The notes beneath the pieces were generated by a model. It saw only the letters and a program-made list of their open reading frames with translations, searched no databases and was not told the DNA's origin. DNA of 64,000 nt, from NCBI GenBank assembly GCA_902168205.1, contig CABHOK010000002.1, positions 1 to 64,000 of the forward strand. The letters run 5' to 3'. How positions within the stretch are numbered: the first letter of the stretch is position 1; each line of letters begins with the position of its first letter. A program made the position numbers and the translations under genes. The stretch comes from an uncultured Chitinophaga sp. (GTDB lineage Bacteria > Bacteroidota > Bacteroidia > Cytophagales > Cyclobacteriaceae). This document shows positions 42,554 to 53,044 of the stretch, piece by piece.

Positions 42554-43456
42554 TTATTGGTTTATCGCTTTTAATTTTGCCATGGCACGTACCGGAAATG
42601 TACCTACGCCTTTAAACTTAGGCGGCACAGCACTGAATGTAAAATCGTCATCCGGTAAAAGCGATAAGTTGCACAGGTGTTCTACGATCAGTATTTCGGC
42701 TCCTAACAACGTAGTGTGTACCGGTCGGCTTTTGCCACGCGTGTCGTCAATGTTGTGCGAGTCTATACCCACGAGCTTTACATTACAATCGCGCAGGTAT
42801 TCCGCAGCTTCTTTGGTAACGAACGGATGGTTCTCGTAATACTTCTCGGTATTCCAATGAGCATCGCCCCACCCTGTATGGATCAGTACGGCACGATTTC
42901 GTATCTCGTAATTTTTCACATGATCTACCGTAACGGCAAGTGTCTGCGTGTAGGGCACCCGTATTACAACGGCGGGCAGATCCGCGAAAGCTTCCAAGGC
43001 TACTTCCGAAAGATCTTTTCCATGTTCGAACCGGTGAAACGGACAATCGATATACGTTCCCGTGTTCGTAACCATTTCTATTTTTCCAATCTGGAACTGT
43101 GCTCCTTCATCGTAAAACTTTTTTGAATCTTCACGGCTCAGGTAGTCGCATACGATAGGAGCGGGAAGTCCTTTATAAGTAACGAGTCCGTGTTCAATGG
43201 TATGACTCAGGTCTACGAACAGACTCTTGGCTTTGTCTGCGTTAAAAGGTTTTCGCTTGTGAGGTTCCGAGATAATTTCCTTGTTCAGAATCTTTGTCTC
43301 GCCAACCATCAGCAGGCGCATGTCCTGCACCAGGTAGTCGGCTAGTTCTCGGTCAGCGATGTCATCACCGGCAATATCGAGCCGGAAGTCTTCGCCTTTT
43401 ATTCCACCGCCGTTGGTGAAGTAAATTTCGAAATCGAATTTAACGCGTTTGGTCAT
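42554..43456 (-). CDS. Cyclase-family (COG1878) hydrolase with N-terminal extension and altered metal motif
   Basis: 300 aa. From about residue 80 it follows the kynurenine-formamidase/isatin-hydrolase fold (LFVDLSHTIEHGLVTYKGLP). The metal motif of that family, HxGTHxDxPxH, reads NTGTYIDCPFH (131-141), so both early His ligands are replaced by Asn131 and Tyr135, while Asp137 and His141 remain. Residues 1-75 form an extra domain (FEIYFTNGGGIKGEDFRLDI). The enzyme may use another metal site or have lost catalysis. A gene for an exported protein follows 21 bp downstream. Enzymes of this family hydrolyse cyclic amides or formamides; the substrate here is unknown. Confidence 0.78.
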   Translation of the reverse strand: MTKRVKFDFEIYFTNGGGIKGEDFRLDIAGDDIADRELADYLVQDMRLLMVGETKILNKEIISEPHKRKPFNADKAKSLFVDLSHTIEHGLVTYKGLPAPIVCDYLSREDSKKFYDEGAQFQIGKIEMVTNTGTYIDCPFHRFEHGKDLSEVALEAFADLPAVVIRVPYTQTLAVTVDHVKNYEIRNRAVLIHTGWGDAHWNTEKYYENHPFVTKEAAEYLRDCNVKLVGIDSHNIDDTRGKSRPVHTTLLGAEILIVEHLCNLSLLPDDDFTFSAVPPKFKGVGTFPVRAMAKLKAINQ

Positions 43457-43639
43457 TCGTAAAATGAAAAAAATGTTAACAATAATTAATAGTAGCCATA
43501 TCGTAATTGTCCCAATAATGTTTCATTTCGCATCAAATTACTGCATCTGCATCGTATTTATGTCGGTTATGCAGTTACGTTACCCCATCTAAAATTTAAA
43601 CTGTTGCGAGTCAGACATAGAGAGTGCGGTAAAAAAGGC

Positions 43640-43647
43640 TATCTTTG
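43640..43647 (+). promoter_or_regulatory. typA promoter -7 element
   Basis: TATCTTTG (43640-43647) is an exact TAnnTTTG box, the -7 consensus of Bacteroidota. It lies 37 bp before the typA ATG, so a start of transcription just downstream fits. No well-spaced TTG -33 box is evident. Confidence 0.6.
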
Positions 43648-43684
43648 CGCCTCAATTCAAGAAAAACGAGGAATTTGAGGATTT

Positions 43685-45496
43685 ATGGACGTTAACAAGA
43701 TCAGGAACATCGCGATTATTGCCCACGTAGACCACGGTAAAACCACTTTGGTGGATAAGCTGCTCATGGCTGGTAAACTTTTTAAAGACCATGAGAACCC
43801 TGGTGAGCTGATCATGGACAGCAACGACCTGGAGCGTGAGCGTGGTATTACTATTCTTGCCAAGAACGTTTCAGTTCGCTACAAAGATTACAAAATCAAC
43901 GTAATCGATACACCGGGTCACAGTGACTTTGGTGGTGAAGTAGAACGTGTACTCAACATGGCCGATGGCTGTTTGTTGCTGGTAGATGCGTTTGAAGGCC
44001 CCATGCCACAAACCCGTTTCGTATTACAGAAAGCATTACAACTTGGTCTCAAACCAATTGTTGTTGTTAATAAAGTTGATAAAAAGAACTGTACTCCGGA
44101 TGAAGTACATGAGCAGGTTTTCGAACTCATGTTCCAGCTGGATGCAAACGAAGATCAGCTCGACTTCCCAGCCTTCTATGGTTCGGCAAAGCAAGGCTGG
44201 ATGAGTACAGACTGGAAAACTCCTACCGACAGCATTACTCCGCTGCTCGATGGTATTATTCAATATATACCGGCTCCGAAAGTTGAAGAAGGTGCTACGC
44301 AGATGCTGATCACTTCGCTTGAATACTCTTCGTATATCGGTCGTGTTGCGATCGGTCGTGTACACCGCGGATCGATCAAAGCTGGTCAGCCGATCGTGTT
44401 GATCAAACGTGAAAGTCATACACTAGTAAAATCACGTATCAAAGATTTATATGTTTTCGAAGGTTTCGAAAAACAAAAAGTAGACGAAGTAAAAGCCGGT
44501 GAAATCTGTGCACTGGTAGGATTGGAAGGGTTCGAAATCGGTGATACCGTAGCGGATCCTGAAAAGCCGGAAGCAATGAAGGCTATATCTATTGATGAGC
44601 CTACAATGAGCATGCTCTTTACCATTAACAACTCACCGTTCTATGGTAAGGAAGGTAAATTTGTTACGTCTCGTCACATTAAGGAAAGACTTGATAAAGA
44701 ATTAGAGAAGAACCTGGCACTTCGCGTAGGCGATACTGGTTCGGCTGATTCATTCATGGTGTTTGGTCGTGGTGTACTACACTTGTCTGTACTCATTGAG
44801 ACCATGCGCAGAGAAGGTTACGAATTACAGATCGGGCAGCCTCAGGTAATTTTCAAAGAGGTTGACGGTGTGAAGAGCGAGCCTGTGGAAGAGTTGACAA
44901 TCGACCTTCCGGAGACTGATGCCGGTAAAGCGATTGAGACTGTATCACAACGCAAAGGTGAAATGCTGAATATGGAACCGAAGGGCGATCGCATGATCCT
45001 GAAGTTTACCATTCCTTCACGCGGTATCATTGGTCTGCGCAACTATTTATTGAACGTAACGGCTGGTGAAGCTATTGTTACTCACCGCTTCCTGGAATAT
45101 CAACCTTACAAAGGTGAAATACCTGGACGTATCAACGGTTCGTTGATCGTAATGGAGCAAGGTGAAGCCATTGCCTACAGCTTGAACAACCTGCAGGATC
45201 GTGGTAAATTCTTTATTGATCCAGGAGAGCCTGTATACGAAGGTCAGGTAATTGGTGAACACAGCCGCAGCGGTGACCTTGTGATAAACGTTACCAAAAC
45301 CAAGAAGCTCACCAACATGCGTGCTTCGGGTGCTGACGAAAAAATGCGCATTGCACCTCCGGTGAAATTCTCATTGGAAGAAGCATTGGAATATATTCAG
45401 TCAGATGAATATGTAGAAGTGACACCTAAATCTATTCGTTTACGTAAAATCTACTTGAATGAGACCGATCGTAAACGCTTTGGAAAACAGTCATAA
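43685..45496 (+). CDS. typA: Ribosome-associated GTPase TypA/BipA
   Basis: 603 aa translational GTPase that binds the 70S ribosome and acts in cold and stress adaptation. G1 is AHVDHGKTT (about 12-20), switch II DTPGHSDFGGEVER (about 75-88), G4 NKVDK (about 123-127). The EF-G-like domains and a C-terminal BipA domain (RKIYLNETDRKRFGK near the end) are complete. The -7 box at 43640 and the TPR gene 4 bp after the stop define a two-gene unit. All parts look intact and of usual length. Confidence 0.96.
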   Translation: MDVNKIRNIAIIAHVDHGKTTLVDKLLMAGKLFKDHENPGELIMDSNDLERERGITILAKNVSVRYKDYKINVIDTPGHSDFGGEVERVLNMADGCLLLVDAFEGPMPQTRFVLQKALQLGLKPIVVVNKVDKKNCTPDEVHEQVFELMFQLDANEDQLDFPAFYGSAKQGWMSTDWKTPTDSITPLLDGIIQYIPAPKVEEGATQMLITSLEYSSYIGRVAIGRVHRGSIKAGQPIVLIKRESHTLVKSRIKDLYVFEGFEKQKVDEVKAGEICALVGLEGFEIGDTVADPEKPEAMKAISIDEPTMSMLFTINNSPFYGKEGKFVTSRHIKERLDKELEKNLALRVGDTGSADSFMVFGRGVLHLSVLIETMRREGYELQIGQPQVIFKEVDGVKSEPVEELTIDLPETDAGKAIETVSQRKGEMLNMEPKGDRMILKFTIPSRGIIGLRNYLLNVTAGEAIVTHRFLEYQPYKGEIPGRINGSLIVMEQGEAIAYSLNNLQDRGKFFIDPGEPVYEGQVIGEHSRSGDLVINVTKTKKLTNMRASGADEKMRIAPPVKFSLEEALEYIQSDEYVEVTPKSIRLRKIYLNETDRKRFGKQS

Positions 45497-45499
45497 CAA

Positions 45500-46345
45500 A
45501 TGATAAAAAGTATATCGCGACTCATCACCATGCTTATGGTGATGAGTTCTTTTTTTGTAGCCGGCCAGGCAAAAGTAAATGAAGCCGCAGCCTGGGAAAC
45601 GTATGCTGATACACTGGCATCCCGCGAAGATTTTGCAGGTGCTATTAAACTGTACAACAATATCATCGAGAAATCGGGATTGAAACAGGACGATGATTAT
45701 AGTGTATTGTACAAACGTGCCTATGCATACTTTGGTGCACAGGATTTTACAAATGCGTTGAAAGATATAAATCAATACCTGCAACGCATACCGGATCCAC
45801 AGGCAAAATTACTGCGCATATACATTAATCAGGGACTCGGTGATCATAAAGCACAGCTTGCCGACCTCGATGATTTTCTCAAGCAGAGTCCGGGTAATCC
45901 TGAAATCATCCGCTTTCGCGCTTCGGTGTTAATGGATGCCGGAGAGTATAAAGAAGCACAGCGAGACCTGAAGAGCTTATTGACTCAGCGAGCTGATCCG
46001 GAAATTGAATCGTTTCTAGGGTTGACATACTATTACCTCGGCAACCTGGATAGCGCCATGATTGTGTTTGATCGCGTGATCAAACAGGAGCCTTCTCTTT
46101 TACAACCCTACCTCTATGCTGGATCGCTGTGTATAGAAGAAGGTGCGTATGCATTAGCGTTAGTGTATATCAATAAAGGTTTACAGGTTGATCCAACCAA
46201 TACAACATTGCTATTCTACAAAGGAGTAGCACTGACTGAGACCGACAAACTCGAAGAAGGTTGTCGCTGCTTACGCAAAGCCTTCGAAGCCGGCTTCGAT
46301 GATGCCGCGGATTATCTGAAAGAGTATTGCTACGGAGCGGACTAA
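45500..46345 (+). CDS. Exported TPR-repeat protein
   Basis: 281 aa. A signal peptide (ISRLITMLMVMSSFFVAGQA) is followed by several tetratricopeptide repeats, for example YADTLASREDFAGAIKLYNN, ALKDINQYLQRIPDPQAKLL and LGNLDSAMIVFDRVIKQEPS, to the end (GCRCLRKAFEAGFDDAADYL). TPRs mediate protein-protein contacts; the protein is probably periplasmic or outer-membrane attached. It starts 4 bp after typA and is co-transcribed, but the link to the GTPase may be only positional. A family C repeat follows its stop. Confidence 0.85.
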   Translation: MIKSISRLITMLMVMSSFFVAGQAKVNEAAAWETYADTLASREDFAGAIKLYNNIIEKSGLKQDDDYSVLYKRAYAYFGAQDFTNALKDINQYLQRIPDPQAKLLRIYINQGLGDHKAQLADLDDFLKQSPGNPEIIRFRASVLMDAGEYKEAQRDLKSLLTQRADPEIESFLGLTYYYLGNLDSAMIVFDRVIKQEPSLLQPYLYAGSLCIEEGAYALALVYINKGLQVDPTNTTLLFYKGVALTETDKLEEGCRCLRKAFEAGFDDAADYLKEYCYGAD

Positions 46346-46351
46346 ATACAG

Positions 46352-46428
46352 GTCCCGCAGAAGGCGCAGATTTGCGCAGATAAATGCATTTAAAATTCTG
46401 CGTACATCTGCGTCCTCTGTGGGAAATC
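46352..46428. repeat. Palindromic repeat family C, copy 1
   Basis: Arm CCCGCAGAAGGCGCAGATTT (46354-46373), centre GATAAATGCATTTAAAATTC, arm CTGCGTACATCTGCGTCCTC (46399-46418) ending in TGTGGGA. The arms pair imperfectly as one large hairpin. The element begins right at the GNAT stop on the minus strand and about 8 bp after the TPR stop. A second copy is at 46879-46957. Confidence 0.65.
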
Positions 46429-46861
46429 AAAGTGCTTTCACGAACGCAACAATCCTGTTAGCTTCTTCGAAGCCGCATTGTTTGTGAAAATTCTGGCTGG
46501 TTATATTGGAGATCTCTGTATCGGAGGCTAATTCACGGCATCCTTTTTCGCGTGCCCATTCTTCTGCCCGCTGCACTAGCGCTATACCTATATGCTGCTT
46601 TCTATACTGCTCTTTCACAAAGATCGCTTCGATATACGCCACAGGAGAAGAGGAGGTACCTTCAACATAATCGTTACGAAGCGATAGCTCTACAAAACCA
46701 ATTACTTCATTCTTCTCTTCGCAAATATAGAGGGCATGATCGGATGATCCGTGGTTCGCTTTGAACTCACCGAGAAGTATATTTTCATCTTCTGACGGCC
46801 ATAGCATAGCAGCGAGTTGAGCTATAGCAGGAAAATCTTCTTGGGAGGCAACTCTGATCAT
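46427..46861 (-). CDS. AAC(6')-like GNAT acetyltransferase
   Basis: 144 aa. The pattern MLWPSEDENILLGEF, SLRNDYVEGTSSSPVAYIEA, EQYRKQHIGIALVQRAEEWA, GCRELASDTEISNITSQNFH and GFEEANRIVAFVKAL follows aminoglycoside 6'-N-acetyltransferases of the AAC(6')-I type in order and length. The 'RKQHIGIAL' segment is the acetyl-CoA loop, in the Q/RxxGxG/A position, here with His-Ile in place of the usual Gly-x. Whether it modifies an antibiotic or another amine is unknown. It is flanked on both sides by palindromic repeats, which could reflect past transfer. Confidence 0.78.
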   Translation of the reverse strand: MIRVASQEDFPAIAQLAAMLWPSEDENILLGEFKANHGSSDHALYICEEKNEVIGFVELSLRNDYVEGTSSSPVAYIEAIFVKEQYRKQHIGIALVQRAEEWAREKGCRELASDTEISNITSQNFHKQCGFEEANRIVAFVKAL

Positions 46862-46878
46862 CGTGAAAAAAAATCAAA

Positions 46879-46957
46879 CCCGGCAGAAATCGCAAATAGA
46901 CGCAGAAATTTAAAATGCATTTATCTGCGTACGTCTGCATCCTCTGCGGGAAATAAA
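46879..46957. repeat. Palindromic repeat family C, copy 2
   Basis: Arm CGGCAGAAATCGCAAATAGA (46881-46900), centre AATTTAAAATGCATTTATCT, arm GCGTACGTCTGCATCCTCTG (46928-46947) ending in CGGGAAAT. On the minus strand the outer arm ATTTCCCGCAGAGG starts about 5 bp after the mutase stop. Arms run in the same direction as copy 1, while the centre is inverted relative to it. Confidence 0.65.
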
Positions 46958-46959
46958 AA

Positions 46960-49900
46960 CTACATATTTCGTCTATACTGCCCACCTACCTCGAAGAGCG
47001 CTTTTGTGATTTGTCCGAGTGAGCACACTTTAGTGGCTTCCATCAGCTCTTCAAATATATTCTTGTTCTGAATTGCAGCTTGCTGCACACGCTCCAGCAT
47101 CATCGCAGATTTTTTATCTTGGAAAGCGTTCAGATTGCGTAACATTTTTATCTGGTACTCTTTCTCTTCGGTTGTAGCACGAATTACTTCCTGTGGTATA
47201 ATTGTAGGTGAGCCTTTCGAACTTAAGAACGTATTCACACCAATGATCGGATACTCACCGGTATGTTTTAGTGTCTCGTAGTATAAACTCTCCTCCTGTA
47301 TCTTGCCGCGCTGGTACATGGTTTCCATCGCACCGAGTACACCACCGCGTTCAGTAATGCGATCGAACTCCGAAAGCACAGCTTCTTCTACCAGGTCGGT
47401 TAATTCTTCAATGATGAATGATCCCTGCAAAGGATTTTCATTCTTCGCCAATCCTAATTCCTTGTTGATGATAAGCTGTATCGCCATTGCTCTGCGCACA
47501 CTCTCTTCGGTAGGTGTTGTTATAGCCTCATCGTAAGCATTGGTGTGAAGCGAGTTACAGTTATCATAGATCGCATAGAGCGCCTGCAACGTGGTGCGTA
47601 TATCATTGAAGTCAATCTCCTGCGCGTGCAGCGAGCGACCCGAAGTCTGGATATGATACTTGAGCATCTGCGAGCGGGCATTGGCTCCGTATTTATTCTT
47701 CATCGCCTTGGCCCACAACCTGCGGGCTACACGCCCGATAACAGCGTACTCCGGATCAATGCCGTTGCTGAAGAAGAACGACAGGTTCGGAGCAAAATCG
47801 TTAATGTTCATGCCGCGACTCAGGTAATACTCTACATACGTAAAACCGTTCGCCAGCGTAAAGGCTAACTGTGTAATAGGGTTCGCGCCCGCTTCAGCGA
47901 TGTGATATCCTGAAATAGATACCGAGTAGAAATTCCGTACGTTCTTGTCGATGAAGTATTGCTGTACATCGCCCATCAAACGCAACGCAAACTCGGTTGA
48001 AAATATACACGTGTTTTGTGCCTGGTCTTCTTTGAGTATATCGGCCTGAACTGTGCCCCGTACTTGAGACAATGTTTCGGCTTTGATCTTGCTATATATA
48101 TCAGCAGGTAATACCTGGTCTCCGGTTACGCCTAGTAACATCAATCCTAAACCATCATTGCCTTTAGGCAGTGTTCCCTGGTAGGAGGGGCGTTCACCTT
48201 CGTGTGCTGTATACAGGTCATTGATCTTATTTTTGACTTCTTCCTCCAGACCATTCCGTTTGATATATAGTTCGCACTGCTGATCGATCGCAGCGTTCAT
48301 AAAATATCCCAACAGCATCGGAGCCGGACCGTTGATCGTCATGGATACCGATGTCTTTGGATCTGCCAGGTTAAAGCCACTATATAATTTCTTGGCATCG
48401 TCCAGGCAGCAGATGCTAACTCCGGAGTTACCAATCTTTCCATAGATATCGGGTCTGTAATCAGGATCATTACCGTAGAGCGTTACCGAATCAAACGCGG
48501 TGGATAAACGCTTCGCAGGCATCGCTATACTTACATAGTGAAATCTGCGGTTCGTTCGCTCAGGTCCGCCTTCACCGGCAAACATACGGGTGGGGTCTTC
48601 GCCTTCGCGTTTGAAAGGATATATACCGGCTGTATATGGAAATTCACCCGGTACATTTTCCTGCAAGTTCCATTGCAGTAGTTCTCCCCACGCTTCATAT
48701 TTAGGGAGCGATACTTTCGGAATCTGTAAATGCGAAAGCGATTCGGAATGTGTTTGTATACCAAGTTCCTTATCTCGCACCTTAAACTTGAAAAGTGGTC
48801 CTTTATACTGTAGTGTTTTCTGTTTCCACTCTTCAATCAATTTGTAGTTCTTCGGATCGAGGTTGAGTTTCAGTTTTTCGTACTGTTCTTGTAATCCTTT
48901 TACAAGACGATCTTTATCTTCAACAGAAGACTGTTGTATTGTCTCAATCGATACTTTTATAGCATACAGCTTCTGTGCAATAGCTGCCTGATCTTTTACC
49001 CAGCCATCGTAGTTCCGGTTGTTCTCGGATATTTCACTGAGGTAACGTGTACGATGCGGAGGTATAACAAAAATCTTCTCCGACATTTCTCGCGTGATCT
49101 CGAACGTGGATTGGAGTGAAGCTCCGGTCTTCTCTACAATCGTATCAAGTATATATTTGTAGAGTTGATTGGTACCCGGATCGTTAAACTGTGAAGCGAT
49201 GGTTCCGAACACCGGCATGTCTTCTACCTTGCTCGTCCAGCGCTGGTGGTTGCGTTGATATTGTTTCTTGACATCGCGCAGTGCATCGAGGGCACCGCGT
49301 TTATCAAATTTATTCAACGCTATAACATCAGCGAAGTCCAGCATGTCGATCTTTTCCAACTGCGTGGCAGCACCGTATTCAGGAGTCATTACATAGAGCG
49401 ATACATCACTGTGGTCCAGTATCTCCGTGTCGCTTTGTCCTATACCGGAAGTTTCAAGAATGATGAGATCATATCCTGCAGCCTTAAGTACTTGTATAGC
49501 TTCTTTTACATACGCAGAGAGCGCAAGGTTACTTTGACGCGTAGCAAGTGATCGCATGAACACCCGCGAGTTGTTGATCGCATTCATACGGATACGATCT
49601 CCAAGCAGTGCCCCTCCTGTTTTCCGTTTGGAAGGATCGACAGAGACTATGCCTACTGTTTTATCTTTGAAGTCAATCAGGAATCTTCTTACCAATTCAT
49701 CTACCATAGAAGATTTACCCGCGCCCCCTGTTCCGGTTATACCCAGTACGGGAGCTTTTGATGTCGCTGCTTGTTGGTTGATAGCCTCAAATATACTCTT
49801 GTGTTTATCGTAGTAATTTTCGGCAGCAGAAATGAGCTGCGCAATAGGTACATGATTTTTTGTATTCAGTGATGCTATAGCATGCTCAACGTTGAGACCG

Positions 49901-50421
49901 GTGGGGTAATCACTTTTCTCTACGAGATCGTTGATCATTCCCTGAAGTCCTAAAGCACGACCATCATCGGGAGAATATATACGGGTAATGCCGTAGTCCA
50001 TCAGTTCCTTGATCTCTTCGGGAAGAATCACTCCGCCACCGCCACCAAATATCTTGATGTGACCTGCACCTTTCTCCTGCAACAAGTCATACATATACTT
50101 GAAGTATTCGTTGTGTCCGCCCTGGTAGCTGGTCATGGCAATAGCCTGCGCATCTTCCTGTATCGCGGTGTTAACAACTTCCTCAACACTGCGGTCGTGA
50201 CCAAGGTGTATCACTTCACAACCTGTGGCCTGAATAATTCTGCGCATGATGTTAATAGCAGCGTCATGACCATCGAACAGACTCGCGGCTGTAACAATGC
50301 GGACTTTGTTCTTGGGCTTGTAAGGCTCTGGTGCGGCATGTCCGGCTAAGGACGTTTTGTGATCGTTTTTAGCGGGTGAAATAGCTTCCGTGCTCATTTG
50401 CAATGGTATTCGATTGCTCAA
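46960..50421 (-). CDS. icmF: Fused isobutyryl-CoA mutase (B12- and G-protein-containing)
   Basis: 1153 aa. The N-terminus is a cobalamin-binding domain with [13 protein letters not shown] (the His ligand in DGHD) and IFGGGGGVI; then a MeaB-like GTPase ([20 protein letters not shown], about 223-242; [20 protein letters not shown]); then the large acyl-CoA mutase barrel. The order is that of IcmF, which interconverts isobutyryl- and butyryl-CoA with adenosylcobalamin, the G domain protecting the cofactor. A start at Met9 (codon at 50397) is equally likely. It is a single gene between the GNAT gene and a divergent permease. It depends on B12, as does EutBC in the same window. Confidence 0.9.
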   Translation of the reverse strand: MSNRIPLQMSTEAISPAKNDHKTSLAGHAAPEPYKPKNKVRIVTAASLFDGHDAAINIMRRIIQATGCEVIHLGHDRSVEEVVNTAIQEDAQAIAMTSYQGGHNEYFKYMYDLLQEKGAGHIKIFGGGGGVILPEEIKELMDYGITRIYSPDDGRALGLQGMINDLVEKSDYPTGLNVEHAIASLNTKNHVPIAQLISAAENYYDKHKSIFEAINQQAATSKAPVLGITGTGGAGKSSMVDELVRRFLIDFKDKTVGIVSVDPSKRKTGGALLGDRIRMNAINNSRVFMRSLATRQSNLALSAYVKEAIQVLKAAGYDLIILETSGIGQSDTEILDHSDVSLYVMTPEYGAATQLEKIDMLDFADVIALNKFDKRGALDALRDVKKQYQRNHQRWTSKVEDMPVFGTIASQFNDPGTNQLYKYILDTIVEKTGASLQSTFEITREMSEKIFVIPPHRTRYLSEISENNRNYDGWVKDQAAIAQKLYAIKVSIETIQQSSVEDKDRLVKGLQEQYEKLKLNLDPKNYKLIEEWKQKTLQYKGPLFKFKVRDKELGIQTHSESLSHLQIPKVSLPKYEAWGELLQWNLQENVPGEFPYTAGIYPFKREGEDPTRMFAGEGGPERTNRRFHYVSIAMPAKRLSTAFDSVTLYGNDPDYRPDIYGKIGNSGVSICCLDDAKKLYSGFNLADPKTSVSMTINGPAPMLLGYFMNAAIDQQCELYIKRNGLEEEVKNKINDLYTAHEGERPSYQGTLPKGNDGLGLMLLGVTGDQVLPADIYSKIKAETLSQVRGTVQADILKEDQAQNTCIFSTEFALRLMGDVQQYFIDKNVRNFYSVSISGYHIAEAGANPITQLAFTLANGFTYVEYYLSRGMNINDFAPNLSFFFSNGIDPEYAVIGRVARRLWAKAMKNKYGANARSQMLKYHIQTSGRSLHAQEIDFNDIRTTLQALYAIYDNCNSLHTNAYDEAITTPTEESVRRAMAIQLIINKELGLAKNENPLQGSFIIEELTDLVEEAVLSEFDRITERGGVLGAMETMYQRGKIQEESLYYETLKHTGEYPIIGVNTFLSSKGSPTIIPQEVIRATTEEKEYQIKMLRNLNAFQDKKSAMMLERVQQAAIQNKNIFEELMEATKVCSLGQITKALFEVGGQYRRNM

Positions 50422-50519
50422 AAATACACAGAACCGCGATAATCCCTAACACTTATTAGGAGAACGTTGACTTGGTCTCTTTCTTGTAACCTTTGGACGG
50501 TTCCGCGGTATTTGCTGTG

Positions 50520-50548
50520 GTCACCGCTGTGATTTTGCATACGGTGAC
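50520..50548 (+). promoter_or_regulatory. Inverted repeat before the FtsX-type permease
   Basis: GTCACCG (50520-50526) and CGGTGAC (50542-50548) flank a TGATTTTGC segment that resembles a -7 box. A repressor bound here would cover the promoter of the gene at 50612. Confidence 0.45.
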
Positions 50549-50611
50549 GCAACTAAATTCCGAAAACAATCATCCTGTTAACGAGAACAGTTTTATCAAA
50601 ACCAACCCCGT

Positions 50612-53044
50612 ATGTTCAAAAATTATATCACCCTTGCCTTCCGAAATCTTTTCAAACGGAAATTGTATTCCTTCATCAACATCGCTGGCCTGGCTATAGG
50701 CGTAGCGGTTTGCCTGGTAATTTTAAAGTATGTTGACTTTGAGTTGAGCTATGATAACTACCATCAGAACTCCGCTAATATTTACCGTACGGTAACGTCA
50801 ACCTATACCAACGGAGAGTTTCGCGGTGCAGGACCACTCTCGGGCTATGCGCAGGGACCATTGTTGGTTGAAGATATACCGGAAGTGAAAACATACGTAC
50901 GCACGCATCCCATGTACGGTGGTGCCGTGGTGAGCAATGAGGCAGGCGGTAGTGATTCAAAACGGTTTCACGAAGAGAGTATACAGTTTGTAGACTCAAC
51001 GTTCTTTGATGTATTTACCTATCATGCTTTTGCCGGAAATTTATCGGCAGCACTGGATAAACCTAATTCGGTAGTGCTTACGGAAACTGCTGCCAGAAAA
51101 TATTTTAATAGCCTGGATGTAGTCGGAAAAAGTCTGACCGTTTCCGGTGGTTGGGCAGATGGTGAATACCAGGTAACTGCGGTAATTGAAGATGTTCCTG
51201 AAAACTCGCATTTCCCTTTCGACTTTCTCTTTTCATTTCAGAACATCATGCAGAATGGACAGTATAAAAATGATAATGGATGGGGATGGTATAACTTCGT
51301 AACGTACGTTGAATTACAGGCTGGTGCTGATCCGAAAGAAGTTGAAAAGAAACTTCCTCCCTTCATTGAAAAATACCAGGGTAAAGACCTGGCGCAATCC
51401 AACAGTAAACAGGTATTGACTTTTCAACCCATTCGGGATATACATTTAACACCGGGCTTCAACAATGAGTCAAGCTCAACGATGAGTGTTAATACGATAT
51501 ATTTCTTTATCGTTATTTCGATTTTTATTCTGGCGATAGCGTGGGTGAACTATATAAACCTGTCTACTGCGCGGGCGATAGAACGTGCGCGTGAAGTAGG
51601 CATCAAGAAAGCTATAGGTGCATTCCGTACTCAACTTATAACACAATTCATTTTTGAATCGGTGCTGGTAAATTTTATTGGTATTGTACTCGCAGTGTTA
51701 CTGGCGTTGATACTATTGCCTGTATTGGGCGATATTGTAGGAAAAGATTTTGCATTTGATTTTACCGATGTGAGACTATGGGGCATATTGCTGATACTCT
51801 TTGTTACCGGTTCGCTGGTGTCGGGCGCTTATCCTGCCTTTGTGCTTTCATCGTTCAATACCACGACCGTGTTGAAAGGTGGCGTGGATAAAGTTACCGG
51901 AGGCTTTTCGTTACGCAAGGCATTGGTTGTATTTCAGTTTGTGGCATCATTGATATTGATAGCTGGTACATTTGCTATATACCGTCAGCTGATGTTTATG
52001 CGCAGCCAGGACAAAGGGTTTGACATGGAGCAGATGCTCGTGTTTAACGGCCCGAGCGTTATCAGCAATCATGAGACAGCGCAGGAGAGTCTGATCACGT
52101 TGAAGAATGAAATCAAAAAGATAGCCGCTGTCCAGAATGTAGCAACGTCTGCATCTATACCCGGTGGAGGATTTAACTGGGGAACCGGTATGCGTAAAGA
52201 CGGAACAGATGAGAATCAAAGCAAGAGTGGTAATGTTGCGTGGGTTGATCCGGATTTTTTAGCTACTTACGGAATGGAGCTTGCTTCCGGAAGACAATGG
52301 GATGGTGATCGTGAATCAGACCGTCAGGCTGTATTGGTAAACGAAGCTGCACTGAAGGCTTTCGGTCTGGGCGATGCAGAGCACGCACTGGAAGAACGAA
52401 TTATATTAGGTGATGACACGGTAAATATACTCGGTGTACTGAAGAACTATCATTGGAACTCTCTCAAGAGCGAACATATACCTATTCTGCTGGCGCATGA
52501 TAAAATTTCACGCAGACATTATTCGGTAAGATTATCCGGAAATATACCAGACGCTATCAAGCAGATTGAAGCGAAATATAGCGAAGTATTTCCCGGCAAT
52601 CCGTTTGACTATTATTTCCTTGATGACTTCTTCGATAAACAATATAAAGACGATCAGCAATTCGGAAAGATCTTCAGTATGTTTGCCGGACTCGCTATTG
52701 TTATTGCCTGCCTCGGACTCTGGGGACTTGCCAGCTTTACTACAACGCAGAAGTTACGCGAAATCAGTATTCGAAAAGTATTGGGTGCCTCAACTTCTAG
52801 TATCATGTCGCTTTTATCAAGCCAGTTTATGAAGCTGGTATTGATCGCTACCATTATTGCTATACCGATAACCTGGTATGGTATAGATCGCTGGCTGGGA
52901 GGTTTCGCCTTCCACATCGATCTCACCTGGGATTTGTTCGTAGTGCCCGGAGTTATACTGGCCATCATTGCATTGGCCACGGTGAGTATTCACATTTTGC
53001 GAGGTGCAGGTACAAACCCTGCGAAGATACTCCGATCTGAATAA
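50612..53044 (+). CDS. MacB/FtsX-type ABC transporter permease
   Basis: 810 aa, with a large periplasmic MacB_PCD part and FtsX domains. The N-terminus YITLAFRNLFKRKLYSFINI is followed by the first membrane segment (AGLAIGVAVCLVIL). Three more segments lie near 285-420 (IYFFIVISIFILAIAWVNYI), and the final four-helix set follows LRGAG-type endings; the REVGIKKAIGA and LREISIRKVLGAS motifs are coupling helices of this family. It lacks its own ATPase, which must be elsewhere. Such permeases export peptides, lipoproteins or toxins. It converges on eutC across only 15 bp. Confidence 0.88.
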   Translation: MFKNYITLAFRNLFKRKLYSFINIAGLAIGVAVCLVILKYVDFELSYDNYHQNSANIYRTVTSTYTNGEFRGAGPLSGYAQGPLLVEDIPEVKTYVRTHPMYGGAVVSNEAGGSDSKRFHEESIQFVDSTFFDVFTYHAFAGNLSAALDKPNSVVLTETAARKYFNSLDVVGKSLTVSGGWADGEYQVTAVIEDVPENSHFPFDFLFSFQNIMQNGQYKNDNGWGWYNFVTYVELQAGADPKEVEKKLPPFIEKYQGKDLAQSNSKQVLTFQPIRDIHLTPGFNNESSSTMSVNTIYFFIVISIFILAIAWVNYINLSTARAIERAREVGIKKAIGAFRTQLITQFIFESVLVNFIGIVLAVLLALILLPVLGDIVGKDFAFDFTDVRLWGILLILFVTGSLVSGAYPAFVLSSFNTTTVLKGGVDKVTGGFSLRKALVVFQFVASLILIAGTFAIYRQLMFMRSQDKGFDMEQMLVFNGPSVISNHETAQESLITLKNEIKKIAAVQNVATSASIPGGGFNWGTGMRKDGTDENQSKSGNVAWVDPDFLATYGMELASGRQWDGDRESDRQAVLVNEAALKAFGLGDAEHALEERIILGDDTVNILGVLKNYHWNSLKSEHIPILLAHDKISRRHYSVRLSGNIPDAIKQIEAKYSEVFPGNPFDYYFLDDFFDKQYKDDQQFGKIFSMFAGLAIVIACLGLWGLASFTTTQKLREISIRKVLGASTSSIMSLLSSQFMKLVLIATIIAIPITWYGIDRWLGGFAFHIDLTWDLFVVPGVILAIIALATVSIHILRGAGTNPAKILRSE

